Shown here: one piece after another, positions 24,580-38,100 of the stretch | Numbering within the stretch: the stretch's first letter is position 1 | Layout of the letters: every line of letters begins with the position of its first letter | Assembly: GCA_006538405.1 (NCBI GenBank) | Contig: BJKQ01000008.1 | Coordinates: 2,418,001-2,482,000, forward strand | Source: Hansfordia pulvinata | Taxonomy: Eukaryota > Ascomycota > Sordariomycetes > Xylariales | Reading direction: 5' to 3' | DNA: 64,000 nucleotides | Notes under the pieces: model-generated | What the model saw: only the letters and a program-made list of their open reading frames with translations | What the model was told of the DNA's origin: nothing | The model's database searches: none | Position numbers and translations under genes: made by a program

Positions 24580-27058
24580 CTACAGGTGGAAGTAGGACCA
24601 GAAGACGGTCGCGGCGGCGACTGGCCCGGCGATCGAGTCGCAGCACCACCTGCGCAGGCTGGCCGCGGCGGACGAGTCCCCGTCGACGCTGTCCTTCTGC
24701 AGCGAGGCCTTGTGGTCGCTGCCGCCCGCGGACGAGGAGGCCGTGCCGGTGTTGTCGGCGCGGGCGTCGATCTCGTCCTGGGTCAGCTCGCGCGAGGCCT
24801 TCTTGATGTCGTCCGGGGTTGCGTGGCGCTGCTCTTCGCTGCCGTACAGGGCGCCGCCGACCTTGATCGTCATGACCCCGCCCGGGGCCTGGACGCCCGA
24901 GGTCGGCTCGCGGTGGGCGCGGCCCAGGCCGGAGCGCTCGTCGCCCTCGACCAGCTCGGGGAAGTAGGGCCCCTCGTTGGCCGTGTCCTGGATCTGCAGG
25001 CACTGCTTGATGCCGACTTTGGGGAAGTCGGAGAAGAAGTCGTCGTACTTCTCGTCGAGGGCCTGCGCCAGGTTGGTCAGGGTGGCGTTCTGCCCCGAGT
25101 CCGAGTCCGAGTCGGGCGGCGTGAGCAGGGCCCAGGGGTCGCGGCATGCGCCCAGCTCGCACGACTTGGTCACCATGAGCAGGGCGTCGAGGCGGTCGAC
25201 GACGCGGGAGTGGTCGCCCCCGGGCACCAGGTTGGTCAGCTCCCACTCGTCCTCGGCCGTGTTGTACAGCTCCGCCTCGCCGGAGCACCACTTTGTGTAG
25301 AGCCACTTCTGCCCGTCCGAGCCCAGCGTGCGCACCGTCTTGTACGTGTTGTCCTGTTGCGTGCCGCCGCTGGGCGCCTCGACGCCCGCGCTGCCCCAGT
25401 ACTCGACGTTGATGCACTCTTTCCCGTTGGCGCCGCCGGCGTCCTTGGTGCCCTCGCCCGTCGGCGCGCCCGTCGGGTTGTGCCACTGGTCCAGCAGGCT
25501 GCGCCCGTCGAAGAACTCGGGCCAGTCGGCCTCGTCGACGCCCGCAATCTCGAGGAACGTCGGCGCCAGGTCCACGTGCAGGCCCGGGATGGTCGAGCTC
25601 TGGCCCTGGGGCACCTTCGGCCCGCGCACGACGAACGGAAGGTTGGTGTCCTCGTTGAAGTACAGCGATTTCCCTCCCGGGACCCGGTGCTGGCCCAGGT
25701 GGTACCCGTTGTCGCTGGTGTAGATGATGTACGTGTTGTCGATCACCCCGGCGTCCTCCAGCTTGGCCACCACGTCCTCGACGATCTCGTCCACTCCCTG
25801 CAAGGCCTGCAGGCGGGATCGGTGCGCGTAGTCGGCCCAGTCCACCGCGCTGTCGTTCATCTTGGGCAGCGAGCCCAGCCAGCCCCCCTTTCCGTCCTGG
25901 TACTCGTCATCCGGGTTGAAGTTGGGGTTGCGGGGCGCCTTGGCGTCGGGGAACAGGTGCGCGTGGCGCGCCTGCGGGATCGTGCGGTGCGCGGGTTTCT
26001 GCGACTGGTACGCGATGTGCGGCGCGAAGGGCGAGATGAGCAGGCTGAAGGGCTTGTCCTGGTCAGAGGCCGTGAGGGCGTCGAGGCGCTCGAGGCTGTT
26101 GTCTTCTTGTGTCAGTCGATTCAGAAGGGTGAATACGGGGGAAAGGGGCGTTCCCTTCGTGTGCAAAGGCAGGAATAGAAAAAGGGGGGAGGGGGGGGAA
26201 GGGTAGCGCGTGCTGTCAGCGACTTACGCCTTGATTCGGAGGACATCGGTCTGGTGGAAACCCTCGTAGTAAACGGGAGTCTCGCCATTCTGGGAGAAGA
26301 CGGGGGCGTTGAAGTCGTCAATGTAGGGCTCGAGCTGTGAAACGGTGGTCTGTTAGAGCCCGTGGGTAAACCCGAGGAGAAGAGACTTGGGAGGTGTCAT
26401 GTCATACCAAAACGTCCGTCCAGTCCCAACCCTTAGGCTTGCCACCGGCGTTGTAGTTGGAGATGCCCACTCCGTTCATCAGCTTGCCAACATCTGCATG
26501 CGGGGGTTAGCAGCCCGTTTCTTATGATATATACCGCGGGTACTTATTGATCAATGACTGGCAACGTACATTCGTTTCGGTAGCCGGCCTTGCTCAGCCA
26601 GTGTGGCAGGTAGTTCTCGTCCTGCTTGGAGACGAGCCACTTGTTATACGAGCCACTGCAGGAGGGGAAAACCTGGTCAGCATTCTTGTGTCTTATCCCT
26701 CTCTGAGGTACAGTGGAAGGAATGTTTCCATTGGTTTTTCCTCTGATAGAACTTCTTAATATTCGGGGCAGCCAACTCACCCGGGAACCATGACGTTGGT
26801 CATGTTGGTGTTGTGCACCATCTGACCGCGCAGGAAGCTGGAGCGGCTGGGACAGCACAGGGCCGTGTTGGTGTAGTGGTTGACGAATTCGGTGCCCTTG
26901 TCGCGCAGCTCGCGCTGGACGACGCTCTGGTACTCGAGCGAGCCCAGCAGCTTGTCCTGGTCGTCGGTCATGATGACGACAATATTGGGCTTCTTCTGCT
27001 GGGCGAGCGCCGTGCCCGCCAGCCCCAGGCCGGCGGCGAGGACCGACGTGAAGAGCAT
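24580..27058 (-). CDS. Secreted type I sulfatase (arylsulfatase / N-acetylglucosamine-6-sulfatase-like)
   Basis: The enzyme hydrolyses sulfate esters of aryl or carbohydrate substrates. Exons are 27058-26781, 26655-26570, 26493-26408, 26334-26228 and 26095-24580; all frames join, giving 690 aa. Residues 1-19 are a signal peptide. Catalytic marks are TDDQ at 31-34 (metal ligands), C68-C-P-S-R72 (Cys68 is the residue matured to formylglycine) and DNGYHLGQHR (metal-binding DNG and His). FAPHIAYQ follows the HQTDVLRIKALERLDAL segment, as in fungal sulfatases. The last acceptor was set by that segment and by the CTGAC branch point near 26109. The C terminus ends in a basic-Cys patch and a weakly hydrophobic 18-residue stretch (SIAGPVAAATVFWSYFHL), which may be a GPI signal or a tail anchor. 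Donors are GTGAGT, GTACGT, GTATGA and GTAAGT. The gene is intact. Substrate cannot be told from sequence. Confidence 0.93.
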
Positions 27059-28127
27059 GCTGTTGTTTCCTCTTCGTTTCTTCTTCCTCTCCGTGGGGGT
27101 TTCCCTTTCCGTCGTCGGCAACGTCCTCGTCTGCCACAAGTCACCAGAGGACAGTATAAGAGACAAAAAGGGAGGAAAGTGAACGGGGGCCAAACGGGTG
27201 AAGCTGACCTCTCAAGGAGATCTGAAGTGAGCGACGAGAGGGCCAGTTAAGTAAACGTTGCTTCCCCCACCCCCTGACAGCCACGACAGCCCACGACTAC
27301 TTGATACGGAGAAAGCTCAAGCTAATACTCGTAAGTGAGAGGGAGAGCGAGGTAGGGGTGGGCTGGCGCAGGCTGGCGTAGCTGGATCGCTGAGTAGATG
27401 ATTTTCAGTGCTACGGTCCTGCGTTGAACAGCCCGGGCCCCACGGTCTCCATCTCGCGAGCTACGCTAAACAAGGCTCTGGGGCTGTATGTCTGTCTGCC
27501 CTGTCACCATGTGTGTGTACGAGTATTCCGTGTCTCCATCCATATGCCTGAATGGGACGTGACTTGACTGGCGGGCTGACGGGGCTGACAGGGGACCCGA
27601 GCACCCACCGGGCTCACTCACCTCTGCAATGCACTTGCACCCTGTCTGGTACGAGCATCCTGCCTGGCTCGAGCTGAGGCGCGCGGCGCCGGGGCGGTCC
27701 CGGCTCTCTCTCGGGAAGGAAGTGGGAGTTGCCGTCCACCTTCATTTATCTGCCCAATTGTGTGTGCACCAATGGATGCGCATGCTTGTCTCTTCCGTGG
27801 TTTTTTTTTGTTGTTATTCATTTGCGGGTTGCAGAGAGGCATGTCGTGGTCCCCGCGCACTCTGGACGCGTCTCAGCCCTTGTGGCCCTTCATCTCTCGC
27901 GGCGGCACGCTCCGGGCATTCCTCCTTTGCTTGGTCATGGGCGGCGTATACGCGGCGTATATGTAAAGCGTACTCGTGTGAGAAACGAGTTTCCCGCATA
28001 GACGCCGCCCCCACCACCACCACCACCAACACCTCACGGTGCAGGCCAGGCCACCTTAACCTATTAGGCATGATGAGATCAGCAGGCGAGTTCAACCTTG
28101 ACGGTGGGGGAGGGGGCGCTGTAGCCA

Positions 28128-28130
<3 letters not shown>

Positions 28131-28185
<55 letters not shown>
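28131..28185. repeat. (CTG)n microsatellite
   Basis: About 18 uninterrupted CTG units in intergenic DNA. On the plus strand it produces a spurious poly-Ala frame. Confidence 0.95.
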
Positions 28186-31100
28186 GGCTTGCTTACTATC
28201 GCTTGGCTCCGGGATGGCGTCTCGGCAGTCGAAATGGCGAGCTTGGGATCGCCGCGAGCCCGTGATGCCGGCAGTCGGGCATTTGGTCGTTGGGTTCGTC
28301 AGTCTGCTACGCTGGCGTCAGCACGCCATTGGGGTCACGACGACGTGTCGAACGGGCCATAACCCATGACCCATGGCCATGACCAGGTTCTGCTGTTGCT
28401 GCTGCTGGGCGGACGACTGCGAGTGCGACTGCCATGCAGACGACGGCGCGGGGCCGAGCGTGCAGGCCGGGTCCATGTAGGGGTCGGGATCGCGTCGGGT
28501 CGGCGGGCCGGGCGGCGATGACGAGCGCAGACCGACGATATGACGACGTGCTCGTACGTGATCGCGTACAGTTCAGAGATGGACCGACTCGAGCGCCTGG
28601 TAGACCGACAGACAGGCGGACGAGTATCCGTACGGTAGTATTCGTAGAACGGCAAGGTTACCATACAACGATGGCGTGCCGCGAGGGAGGTGTGGAATTT
28701 CCCAACGGGAGAAACGTCGAGGTGAGGATCGCCGGCCAAGCTTTGCTTTAGTGAGGAGGGTCGGGTCTGTTTGTCTGTCTGTCTCGGCGAGGCCAAAACC
28801 CGGTGCAAGCAGGCAGAGCCTTGCCGTGCTTCAGAACCACTGCCTTACGAAGAACGGCCTTGCTTACTCGTAGTATCTTACGGGGTACGTATTGATGACA
28901 AAGGGGACCGTTGTCAATGGTCATCAGAGGGTGGATAGGACGACGAAGTGGAAGAAGAGGGTTAGGGAGTGATGAGAGGAGGGCGCAGGATTTCCAGGAT
29001 GAAAGGTTTCAATCGTTCAGGTACATGCGAATAGGTACCTCATTACTCGTACATACCCTACCTACAAACTCAGAGGCGCCTTCCATACATGTATTTCCCA
29101 CTGAACGATAGAGTATCGAAAAAAGGGCAACGACGGTAGAAGCCGTGGACACACGGGTTCATAAGGTAAGGTATGGATGGAGGTGGGAGGCTTGGGAAGT
29201 CTCGGACGAGCAACCTCGAGGCACAGATAATAAAGTGGGCAGACTGTGTATCAGTGCACTTCAGCTGGAGCCCGGGCGCATATCGCAATCTACCTCGGTA
29301 CCTTACCTCAGACGAGTACCTACTCGTACGGCGAGCACTTCAGTGCCATACGTCAGGTACTTAGGTACTCGTAGGCCTCTCCAGTGGAGGGCTCTCTCCT
29401 TTGGCGCTGATGAATTATAAGTTGAGTAATGTTCTCCCTTTTCTGTCTTTCACTGTCTAAGTTACCCCGTAAGTTTGCACTCACGCGCCCTCCTCTTCTC
29501 TTTCTTTGGTATCCACGACAAACGTAATGCCCATACGTGGACCCAGTTTGGATCACCCTCGCGTTCGTTCACGCGCACGCCACAGCGCACATGCGAGTAC
29601 CAGTGGCGTGCCGGGCACTCCCGTCGTACGAGTAGGTAGGTTGATCACGGATATTGCCAGCTAGCAGGGGGGTGACAATCACCTAAGCATGCGCGCCGAT
29701 GGTGTGAGAGCCTCATCATCATTCGCGACCCTCTTCCCCTCTCCCCTGTCAGTGCGAGTACTCCGCACTCGTAATGAGAAGAAAAAAAGGGTCGACTTGA
29801 CGACCGTTCGTTGGCACGGTTGGTTGGTCGTCTGGCCGGCCATCGAAGGGCCGCGGGCCCCCAAGGGTCCACTTTGCTGGTGCTGTCGTCCCCCGGGGCA
29901 GCCAACGCCGCAATATGATCGAGGCTATGCATAGCCACTCTGCGTGCTGCGCAGGCAGGTCTAGGCCGGGGGCACCATCATGTGCGTATAGTAATCGAGA
30001 GGGGGGAGGAGGGGTCCAAAGTAACGGGATCGCTTGCATGTTGCCCTCCCCATGCCTCTCCGACCAACTCTCTTGTCTCTTCTTCTCTCGAAGCCGGCTT
30101 GTTCTCGTGCGAGCCGCGTATCGCGCGCGTGTGCCGAGAGACCAGAAGAATACTCGCACCCAACCTCCAGACCGCGGGATGAGCAAAGACAAGCTCTAGC
30201 TGACGTGATCGCACCACCAGACACTCCAGAACTCATCACGCGTACGAACGAGTACCTGGTCACTGCGCATCGCAATGCCAGCATCGATCGACGGGCGGTC
30301 TGTTCAGGGCGGGCTGCAGCCGACTGCAGCCGAGAGCCAGAAAGATCGTAGAGAGGGGCAGGCAGAGAGAGAGAGAAAAAGAAAGAGGCAAGGCGCATCC
30401 AGTTGCTCGATCGGAAGCTATTGGGCAAGATTACTACAATCACCACCACAGCCCTCGTTCTGCGCCTGCTCCTAGGGAGGAGGGCACGAGGGCTCAAATG
30501 GGATACAAGCGACAGGCGGCGGCTCCACCGCTGGGCATACGCATAAAGAGCATCGAGAAGGCGGCTTGGCTGTACTCGTAGTGCGTGGGCGAGGTGAGGC
30601 AGGCGACTACTATTTCCACTCCATCGCCGGTCACCGGGCTGACATCCAGTGGATCCATCTCCGGCTCATAGTGAGTGGGGATGACGTTGTCGATGTACTC
30701 ATGAACAACAACGAGCTCAGCCCAGGTAAGCCGCCCAGCTCGACGGCCCCCTCGACCAGATGCGAACAAGGCACTTTGGCCGTGGCTGAGCAAGGCCCTG
30801 GCGCGCCTGGCAACCTGAGTTACGCGTAGAGCCAGCAGCAGCAGCCTCGAAAAGAACCGTATGCTGATCCAGACTCAACTGGGTCCATCAGCAAACCCGA
30901 CCATCTACCCAGTCAGTCGCAGTGTTTACTCGTCCGGGTACCCAAAATACATCAATCAGCCTTGCGAGGCCCAGCTGCCGACGAAGACGAGTAATTAAAG
31001 AAAACCAAAAACCATTTCATCATCTGCCAACTACGAGTGGCATCCCACCCATCTACGCGTACTCGTATCAAGGAAGGCCGTAGCGCAGATTCGGCCTGGT

Positions 31101-31238
31101 GGCGATTGGTAATAAGATGGGACCCTACCCCCTGATAACGACAAGCTTCCCCCGCCGCCGCCCGAGCTGGCCTCTTGAACTGCCGACATGGGGCTGCTTC
31201 CCTCGCTGGATCCTCGGTCAGCCCTACTGGGAAAGATA

Positions 31239-31274
31239 AGAGAGAGAGAGAGAGAGAGTGTGTGTGTGTGTGTG
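31239..31274. repeat. (AG)n(TG)n compound microsatellite
   Basis: About ten AG units change directly into about eight TG units. It is intergenic. Confidence 0.9.
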
Positions 31275-33020
31275 TCTCGCGGGCAGCGATCGCGGCCTCT
31301 ACCCGGGGGTGGGGGTTTGGCTCGATGAGGCGACGCCCATCGCTGTCGCTGTCCGGGTCAAAGGAACCACCCGAGTTCCGCGACCATCCCTCCAGCTCCT
31401 CATAGATGGGATGTTATTCAGCCAGCTATGTAGCTCACAGTTGGAATAAGAGAGACTGAGAGAGAAAAAAAAAAGGGGCATCCCCATCAGAGCCTTGCTT
31501 GCACCCGTGCTTGTTGACGTCCGCGGAAGAACAGCCCTCTGCTTCCATCCTTCCCGCTCGAGCCATCTCGCGAGTTCATGCCTTGACAAGAGAAAAACGT
31601 GGGGAGAGGGGCTGTCAAGACCAGACATGACCCCGGGATGTACCCGCCCGTCCTTCTGGGCATTCCACTGCACCCTGTTATTTTGAGGTCTTGTCTCTTT
31701 CAGCCCTGTCGGACTCATTAGTAGAGTGAGTAATCTGCCAACGCGCCCGGCACCTGCCACCGCAGCCCGTGGCTCCCTCTTCCGCGCCCCCGTTTTCAAA
31801 TCTTGGCCTCCTCTGTCGTGACCAGCACGTTAGGCACTGCCCACGTGCTTCTCAGATGCCATCCGCAGATGCTGAACGCTGCCCCCCGTACGTCGGAAAG
31901 AGAGAAAGAGAGAGAGAGAAGAAAGAAGTCATGGAAATCACTCCCCTGACGATCGCGCCTCCGTACGAAGGAAAAGACGAACCGATCCATCCTCCTTCTT
32001 CGGTTTTACCTGGCTCCGCAACTAGGTACTTCAGGTACTAGGTATTCATAGCTGCCCAGACTAAAACTCGTCAGTATGGAGATCTTGCTTATCAAGAGAA
32101 CTCCAAAACGGGAAACCTTGCCCCCGAGCGCCCTGTGCCGGTCCTCGTTTGGGCGCGACGTGACGAGGTTTTCCCATCTTCATATTACTCACTCAACGCC
32201 CGCTAACCCGCCACTTCATGTCATCTCTGCTGGCGTTTCGTTCTCGTGCCAGGTGACTGTTGTCATCGCCGATCTCGCCGCGGCAAGGCTGCTTGCAGAG
32301 TCATCGCATCGCCCGTTGCGGAGTTTCTTCTCCCCTCACTTCAGACTGACGCGAGCGAGGCACTTTCGAGCTGTGGACTGTCTCCATCGGCTCAACGACC
32401 CAGTAGCCTTGGTGAGAGGTTGTTTGATTGCCTGTACCAACTATCTATATTCAATAACACGCTACTCAGATGCAATGCGGGTCTATCCAACTCGGTAGAA
32501 ATGATGGTGATCCAAACAGCATAGGCAAAATGAAGACAAGCGTCATGTGACGGGGTTATCGCCCAGTCCGGCTTCGCAACGAATCGAGACGGAAAGGCGG
32601 CGGCGGGCACCAAGTCATCGGTGCATCTCCTGAGATACCCGAGCCGCCTGCTGAGATCCCCTCCCCCGTCCAACCAAGTAACTGACTATATTCAAAAACG
32701 CCCTTGAAACCGCCCTCTCGCTGAGAATAACCAATGCCTTTCTTTTTTAATAACCCATACTCCAAAAGAAAATTTGATGCCACGCAAAGAATTTCGAGAA
32801 AAATAAATCCATGTCAAGAACGGTCTTGTCAAAAGACAGAACAAAGCCTGCCTTGTTCCTCCAGCTTCATAATGACAGAGGGGCCGTGTCGCAGGGAGAC
32901 TCCCGGGCCTAAGAACAAGCCACAACGCACCCTGTCGAGGGGCCTGTGTCTCTGAAACCTCGCCAGCGGGCTTTATTACCGCCTGGTGAGTGATAGTTGC
33001 GTGGGGCTTTGCGTCAGCTT

Positions 33021-35183
33021 TCAGATGAAGCCGGCCTCGTACGTCGAGGCGTGCTTGCGCGCACTCTCGAGCATGCGGATGTCCGGCACCTGGGCGCCAA
33101 AGTCCATGATGAGAATCTTGGGATCCTGACCCGTGCTCACAATCCGCCGGTAGTCGCTTTTGGCACTCAGCACCCAACTGGCGTGCCAGTTCTGGAAGTT
33201 GAGGAGTTGGTCACCTGTCTCCAGGTTGAACACCTTGATGTCCGTGTCGTAGCTGCCGCTGATCAGCCGCCCGCTGACGCTGTCAATGTGCAAGCTGCGG
33301 ACAAGACTGTCATGCGCCGGCATCTCCCGCACGCATTCGCCCGTGTGCGCGTCCCATACGCGAATCACCTTGTCGCTGCCCGCTGACGCAATGTAACGCC
33401 CGTCGTCCGAGAACTGGCTGCAAGCAAGTCCCTTGGTGTGTCCGACAAACTCGCGTACCGCTTTGCCGCTGTCAATGTTCCACAGCTTGACCTTGAAGTC
33501 CCCAGAGCATGACACGATCGTGTTGTCCCGCAGCTGCACCGAGTTGACCGGCCCCGTGTGTCCCTTGAGCTGCTTCAGCATCGCGCCCGTCTCGCGGTCC
33601 CAGACACAGATGCTAATGTCCTTGGAGCACGTCACAATGTGCTTTGAGTCGAACGCAAGATCCAGGACGGCTGCTGTGTGGTGGGCGAGTCTTCTCACCG
33701 GCCGGTACCCGGACCGCACATTGTAAACAATACAGGTCGAGTCTGACGAGCCAGTGACCAGGATGTCATCGTCGTACTGAAGACACAAGATGGATTGCTT
33801 GTGGTGGTTCGGGAAAGACACAGTCACGGGGACTGACGGGTTCGAGCGGTTGTTATGGGGGCTCGAGGCGAAATGGAGAGGCTTGCCGTTTTGGTCGAAC
33901 AAAATCGAGGTCTCATTGACAACTTCAGGGGGGCCAATGATGAGTCGGCATTGCAGCGTGTGCATATCCCAGAGGCGGATTGTCTTGTCTCGCGAGCCCG
34001 TGACAATCTTGTTCCTATACGCAAACAGTCAGTAAGTGATCTTCTCGGTTCGGGCGGTGGATGCAACGCACTCATCGAACTGCAGGCAGTATATACTGTC
34101 AAGATGACCATTCAGATACACTGCCCGGCCCTGCTGTCCGTTCCTCCAGCGTTTCTCCAGCTCTTCCCGAGCTCTATATATCTTCTTCCAGTCCTTCCCG
34201 GGCTTGATGGCAGGGATACCTAGGCCCACGCCGGGCTGGACAGGCACGCTCGTGGCAAACGTAGACGTCTTCTCCCTCAAGAAAGATTGGCGCCAGATGT
34301 GTTGATCCTGAATCAAGGCATGCCAGAAGGCAGAGACCCTGCTAGCGACAGACAGCTGCGAAGCATCCAGGTGGATGAGGATTTGCATAGCCAGCTCCAA
34401 TGGCAGCTCTGATATGAAATCGAGTTTGACAACGGGCGTCTCCTGGCTGGTAGCCTCGGCCTCCGACTCAGTCGTGGTCAGAGTGATGCCGATGCCGCTT
34501 TCACAGTCGTTGGCCTCCTCCGGGCTCCGATCTTGTCGATTTCGCGCGTGGGCCAGGTATTCGTTCTGCAGGGCGGCGGCGGCCTTAGCTGCGCTACCCG
34601 TGTGCTGAGGGATGACTGGTGGGGCTCGACCGTGGCCAGGCACGGGTGCGTCAGGTACCGGAAAGGAGGCTTCGGCAGGCGAGTAGATTGTCTCGAGAAC
34701 AGCTCGATTGTGTAACCTGGGGTGGCGCATATTGGTGGCGTGCTTAAGCTTGTTCCAAGCGGAGTGTGAATTCAGGGACCGCGAGTCGAGGTGCGCCGTG
34801 GGCTCCGAGCTTCGCCGGCCACGCCCGGTGAAACCTTTCATCAGAGACAAAGAAGCCCGCCTGATCTTGCCCTTGATGGAGGTTGGTGATCTGTGGGCGT
34901 CGGGGGAGAGTGAGGCGTCGGGGGCGGGCTCTTCGAGAACCAAGTCGGCCAAGCCCTGCGGGATTTCATCGTCGACCAGGACCAAGGACTTGGGCCTGCG
35001 CCGCCACGGCAAAGAAGAGCTGGCGCTTCGATCCCTGTGAAAAGGCTGTGCTGTCGTCGGCCTCACGGTCTCGTGCCGGCTGCGATCTTTCCCGAGGTCG
35101 GTATCGCACGGAGAAATGGGGCTGGGTAGTAGGTTGTCGTGTATGCTCGCAGAGCCAGTCATGGGGCGTGAATGAGATGGCAT
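33021..35183 (-). CDS. F-box/WD40 protein, SCF ubiquitin-ligase substrate adaptor (beta-TrCP/FWD-1-like)
   Basis: The protein should bind Skp1 through its F-box and recruit phosphorylated substrates to an SCF E3 ligase through a WD40 propeller. Exons are 35183-34072 and 34014-33021; the 57-nt intron has donor GTGCGT, branch TACTGAC and acceptor TATAG. The product is 701 aa. Residues 1-250 are polar and low complexity. The F-box is at about 254-300 (LDFISELPLELAMQILIHLD, then HIWRQSF). Seven or so WD repeats start at about 357, with clear GH-WD type units such as GSRDKTIRLWD, GSSDSTCIVYN, CSKDISICVWD, CSGDFKVKLWN and AGSDKVIRVWD. The repeat style (VYCLQYDD-like turns and a long insertion after the first blade) is closer to beta-TrCP/Slimb than to Met30/SconB or Cdc4. 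It could be the orthologue of Neurospora FWD-1, which controls FRQ turnover, but this is not shown. Intact. Confidence 0.92.
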
Positions 35184-38100
35184 GGTGGGCGAAGGTAAAG
35201 TCGAGGCTAGGAAGCCCCGAGAGCGTGGTTGTGTTTCTGAAGCGGGGCCTGGTCAGGTGGACGCGACTTGACCCAGCACGAAGCGCTTGATTTCCGGAGG
35301 AAGGTAGGGATTGAGAACTGCAGGAGGTGAGAAAACGGTTCTTTCGCCGTAATCCAAGAAGATTATACAATATTCGGTTTATCCAAAACAGCGAACAGCG
35401 AAACCTCTGGGATCGCGCGTGAGTTGTACGAGAATTGGAAAGAGCAATGGAATGGCGCCGGCGTGCCTGGGATGGATTTCGATATTGCAATTGCTGCTGG
35501 TCGCTTCAAGCGATTTGGTGTCTATGGTGTGCGCAAAGGGGGAGGAATGCGGCGGCCCAAGGCAATTAAGGGGTTATTCGAACGAGAATCATGACGAGAC
35601 GAAGAGCCAAGCCAATTGAAAAGGCGGGCGGTCGGGAGATATGGGCGTGAAGGAGTGGCGGGCGCAGACGACAGGCAAACGACGGATATGCGGCTGTCGG
35701 TGCAAGAATTCAGCGAAAGAATGAAGCAGGGCTCGATGAGAAGGCGTGGACAGCGTGGGCTGTGGGCGGAAAGAGTGACGAGACTGGCGAGGAAGCGAAA
35801 AAAGGCAGTCGAGGCCGAGAAAGCCAGGCGGGCAAGACCGCAGGGCCACGCGGTGTGTGGGCGCGCCTCTGTGGGTGTGGTTGGGTGCGGCGACGAGGGT
35901 GATGCAACGGGGGAACAGCGTTCAAGGCGGCAGATACGCAGGTGTTTGTTTATCGGTGGTGGTGAAAGGAAAGCCGGGATGATGAAATGCGAGAAGACGG
36001 TTACACTGTAACGAAATGGGATGGTCGGCGCTGAGAATAGAACTGGGTTTACAACGAACGGCACGCAAGGTAGCGCTCGTAAGAATGGAGAGGTAATAAG
36101 GGGAGCCGGAGGGGCAGGGGGACAGGGGCAGGGGCAGGAGTGCTACGGTAACGAACGGGCTCCAGGAATTACCTAAGATACATGGATGTACCTACCTGAG
36201 TATCGAAGGTGCCCAAAAGTTCAAGTAGCGCTGACCAACGGGACGGGGGTTGCAGGCGACATAGCCTGTGGGTACTGGGGCTGGTCCAGATACCTTAGGT
36301 ACTGGGCCAAGTATTGTGCACTCTTGCTGGGGCATCCATCCTATTGGAAGTGTGTACAGTCGCGTCCACGGGTGTGTGTGCACTACGAGTAGCAGTACCT
36401 GGCCAGGTCCGGTGAGCAAAGGACTGTGAGGTCCTACATACAATACCGTCAAGCCGCAGACTTCTCTGTAGGTACCTGGGTAGCGGATGAGACCAAATTC
36501 CGTCGCTCTCGGGCAGGCCGGATGTACATGTAATTGCGAGACCTTTCGACCTCTTCAGCCTGCTTCAGGTCCGTACCCCGCATGTGACTTATTGTGCACA
36601 AGTACGGTGGAGAGACAGCCCGCCCCGCCGCGACCCTGCGTTTGGGTGCTCGAATGGCCTCCGTGATACGGAGTCAGAGAGTGAAATACACCTGATGTAG
36701 GCGCAAGTGGTATTCGTGCGAGTAAGGTGTCCAATGGATCTTAGGTAGACTGCCTATACCTCTCGTACCTGGCGAGCTCTAACCGTGAAATCCATGGATC
36801 CAATGAGGTACGGGTACAATGCCTTGAATGGGCGTATCGCGTCCAGTGCCTGTTGTGATAGCCCGGACTCACTGTACCCCCCTTAAGTACCCGGGCGGAG
36901 GTGGCGGCGGAGGGGAAGCGGGACAATCCCACGATGGAGGCGACATCCAATTCATCCAAGCTGCGCGTCAGCCTGTCTCATAATGCTGCCTGAGCATGCA
37001 TCCATGTGCTCGTATCTTCAATTGAATACCTAGGTACCTACATAGATGGAATCGGCGTGATGGGCGTCTCTCGAGTCCCCGACACGTTGCGGAGACGCCT
37101 CACCTCAATGAGCCGATCCGCGCGCACACGACCTCCGGGGCTGACTGATGAGCCGCCTCTGGTCAAGTACGATGAAGGCAATGGATGTATCGGCGAGCAC
37201 GCGTCCTCGTACTGCCCGTGCGCAACATGAGGCTCCCAGGCACCGCACGTGGGAAGACTCCGAACAAGGACCCGGCGTACCGAGTAGCGGGGCGTGTGGC
37301 GAGCGACAGGACCAGACGGACTCGCGCACCCTCAGCGTGTCTCAGCCGACTCATGCATGGGCGCTTGCCGGGGCTCTTGTCCCTGAATCGTGTGTGTGCG
37401 CCGCCTGTGGCCGCGGCGGGTCGCGCGATCCATCGACGTCACGCTTTTAGCATTCTGTCGGTCGTGTCGTCCCCTTGCCGAGTGCAAGCGACATTCTCGG
37501 CTTGGATCGAAGTGCCCGCCCGTACGCTCCCGTCAGCGATGGAGGCCGGCCACTTTGCCCTCCAGCAGGAGCCGCTGGCCTGACGACTGACTGACCTGTC
37601 ACAGAGACGGGGCAGAGACGTCAGTCTGGGTCTGCATGGCACGGCGGGCCAATATCATTGCCTAGGTGCCTGGTACTCGAGTACGGGTACGTGGGACCTC
37701 ATCGCCTCCTCCGATCCTCGCGTAAGAGTCAGTTGGACAGCACAGGCCGCCAAAGAACGCGCCGACCGCGCCAAACGCGCGCCCTTGTTGTGTCTTACTC
37801 AGGGAGGCCCATCGGCACGCCCGCCCGCCCCGTCCCTGCGCTCCCGACCTTCATCAGTGATGTACTCGTATCAGTCAGTCTCGGAAGGTCTGGTCGGGTC
37901 AAGTCCTACCGGCGTCGCGCATGTGGATTCGGGCCTCGACCGCGGATACACACAGCAGACAGACGGCCGGCATTAACGACGTGGAGGCCCGGGGCGTGCG
38001 AGCTCGTCTCTGACAATCTTGTGCGTGCAACCAGAATGCCGGCGCGCCGGCGTCGGCTCGCTCGCGGCTAATGACCTAAGAACTCTGTCACACAGGATCA

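Larger units (their letters stand above)
27059..33020. other. Gene-poor block with microsatellites
   Basis: No supported gene is present. Open frames here are short or driven by repeats (for example the poly-Ala frame at 27629-28369, which is the CTG tract). It holds a (CTG)n tract at 28131-28185, a compound GA/TG tract at 31239-31274, a short CCA tract near 28010-28030, and palindromic TACTCGTA words near 27327, 28865, 29043, 29311-29330, 29365, 30573 and 31060. Left of about 27300 is the sulfatase promoter. Confidence 0.55.

Noticed and set aside
26096..26166. Sulfatase exon 5 starting at the upstream ATG (MHTKGTPLSP)
   Set aside because: That part is intronic: the acceptor at 26097-26096 restores the family sequence DVLRIKALERLDAL and lies just after a CTGAC branch point.
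27629..28369. 246-aa frame with poly-Ala
   Set aside because: Created by the CTG microsatellite; the rest has no protein-like pattern.
35522..36064. 180-aa minus-strand frame upstream of the F-box gene
   Set aside because: Leader-like Ser/Pro/Arg/Phe composition; better explained as promoter and 5' leader.
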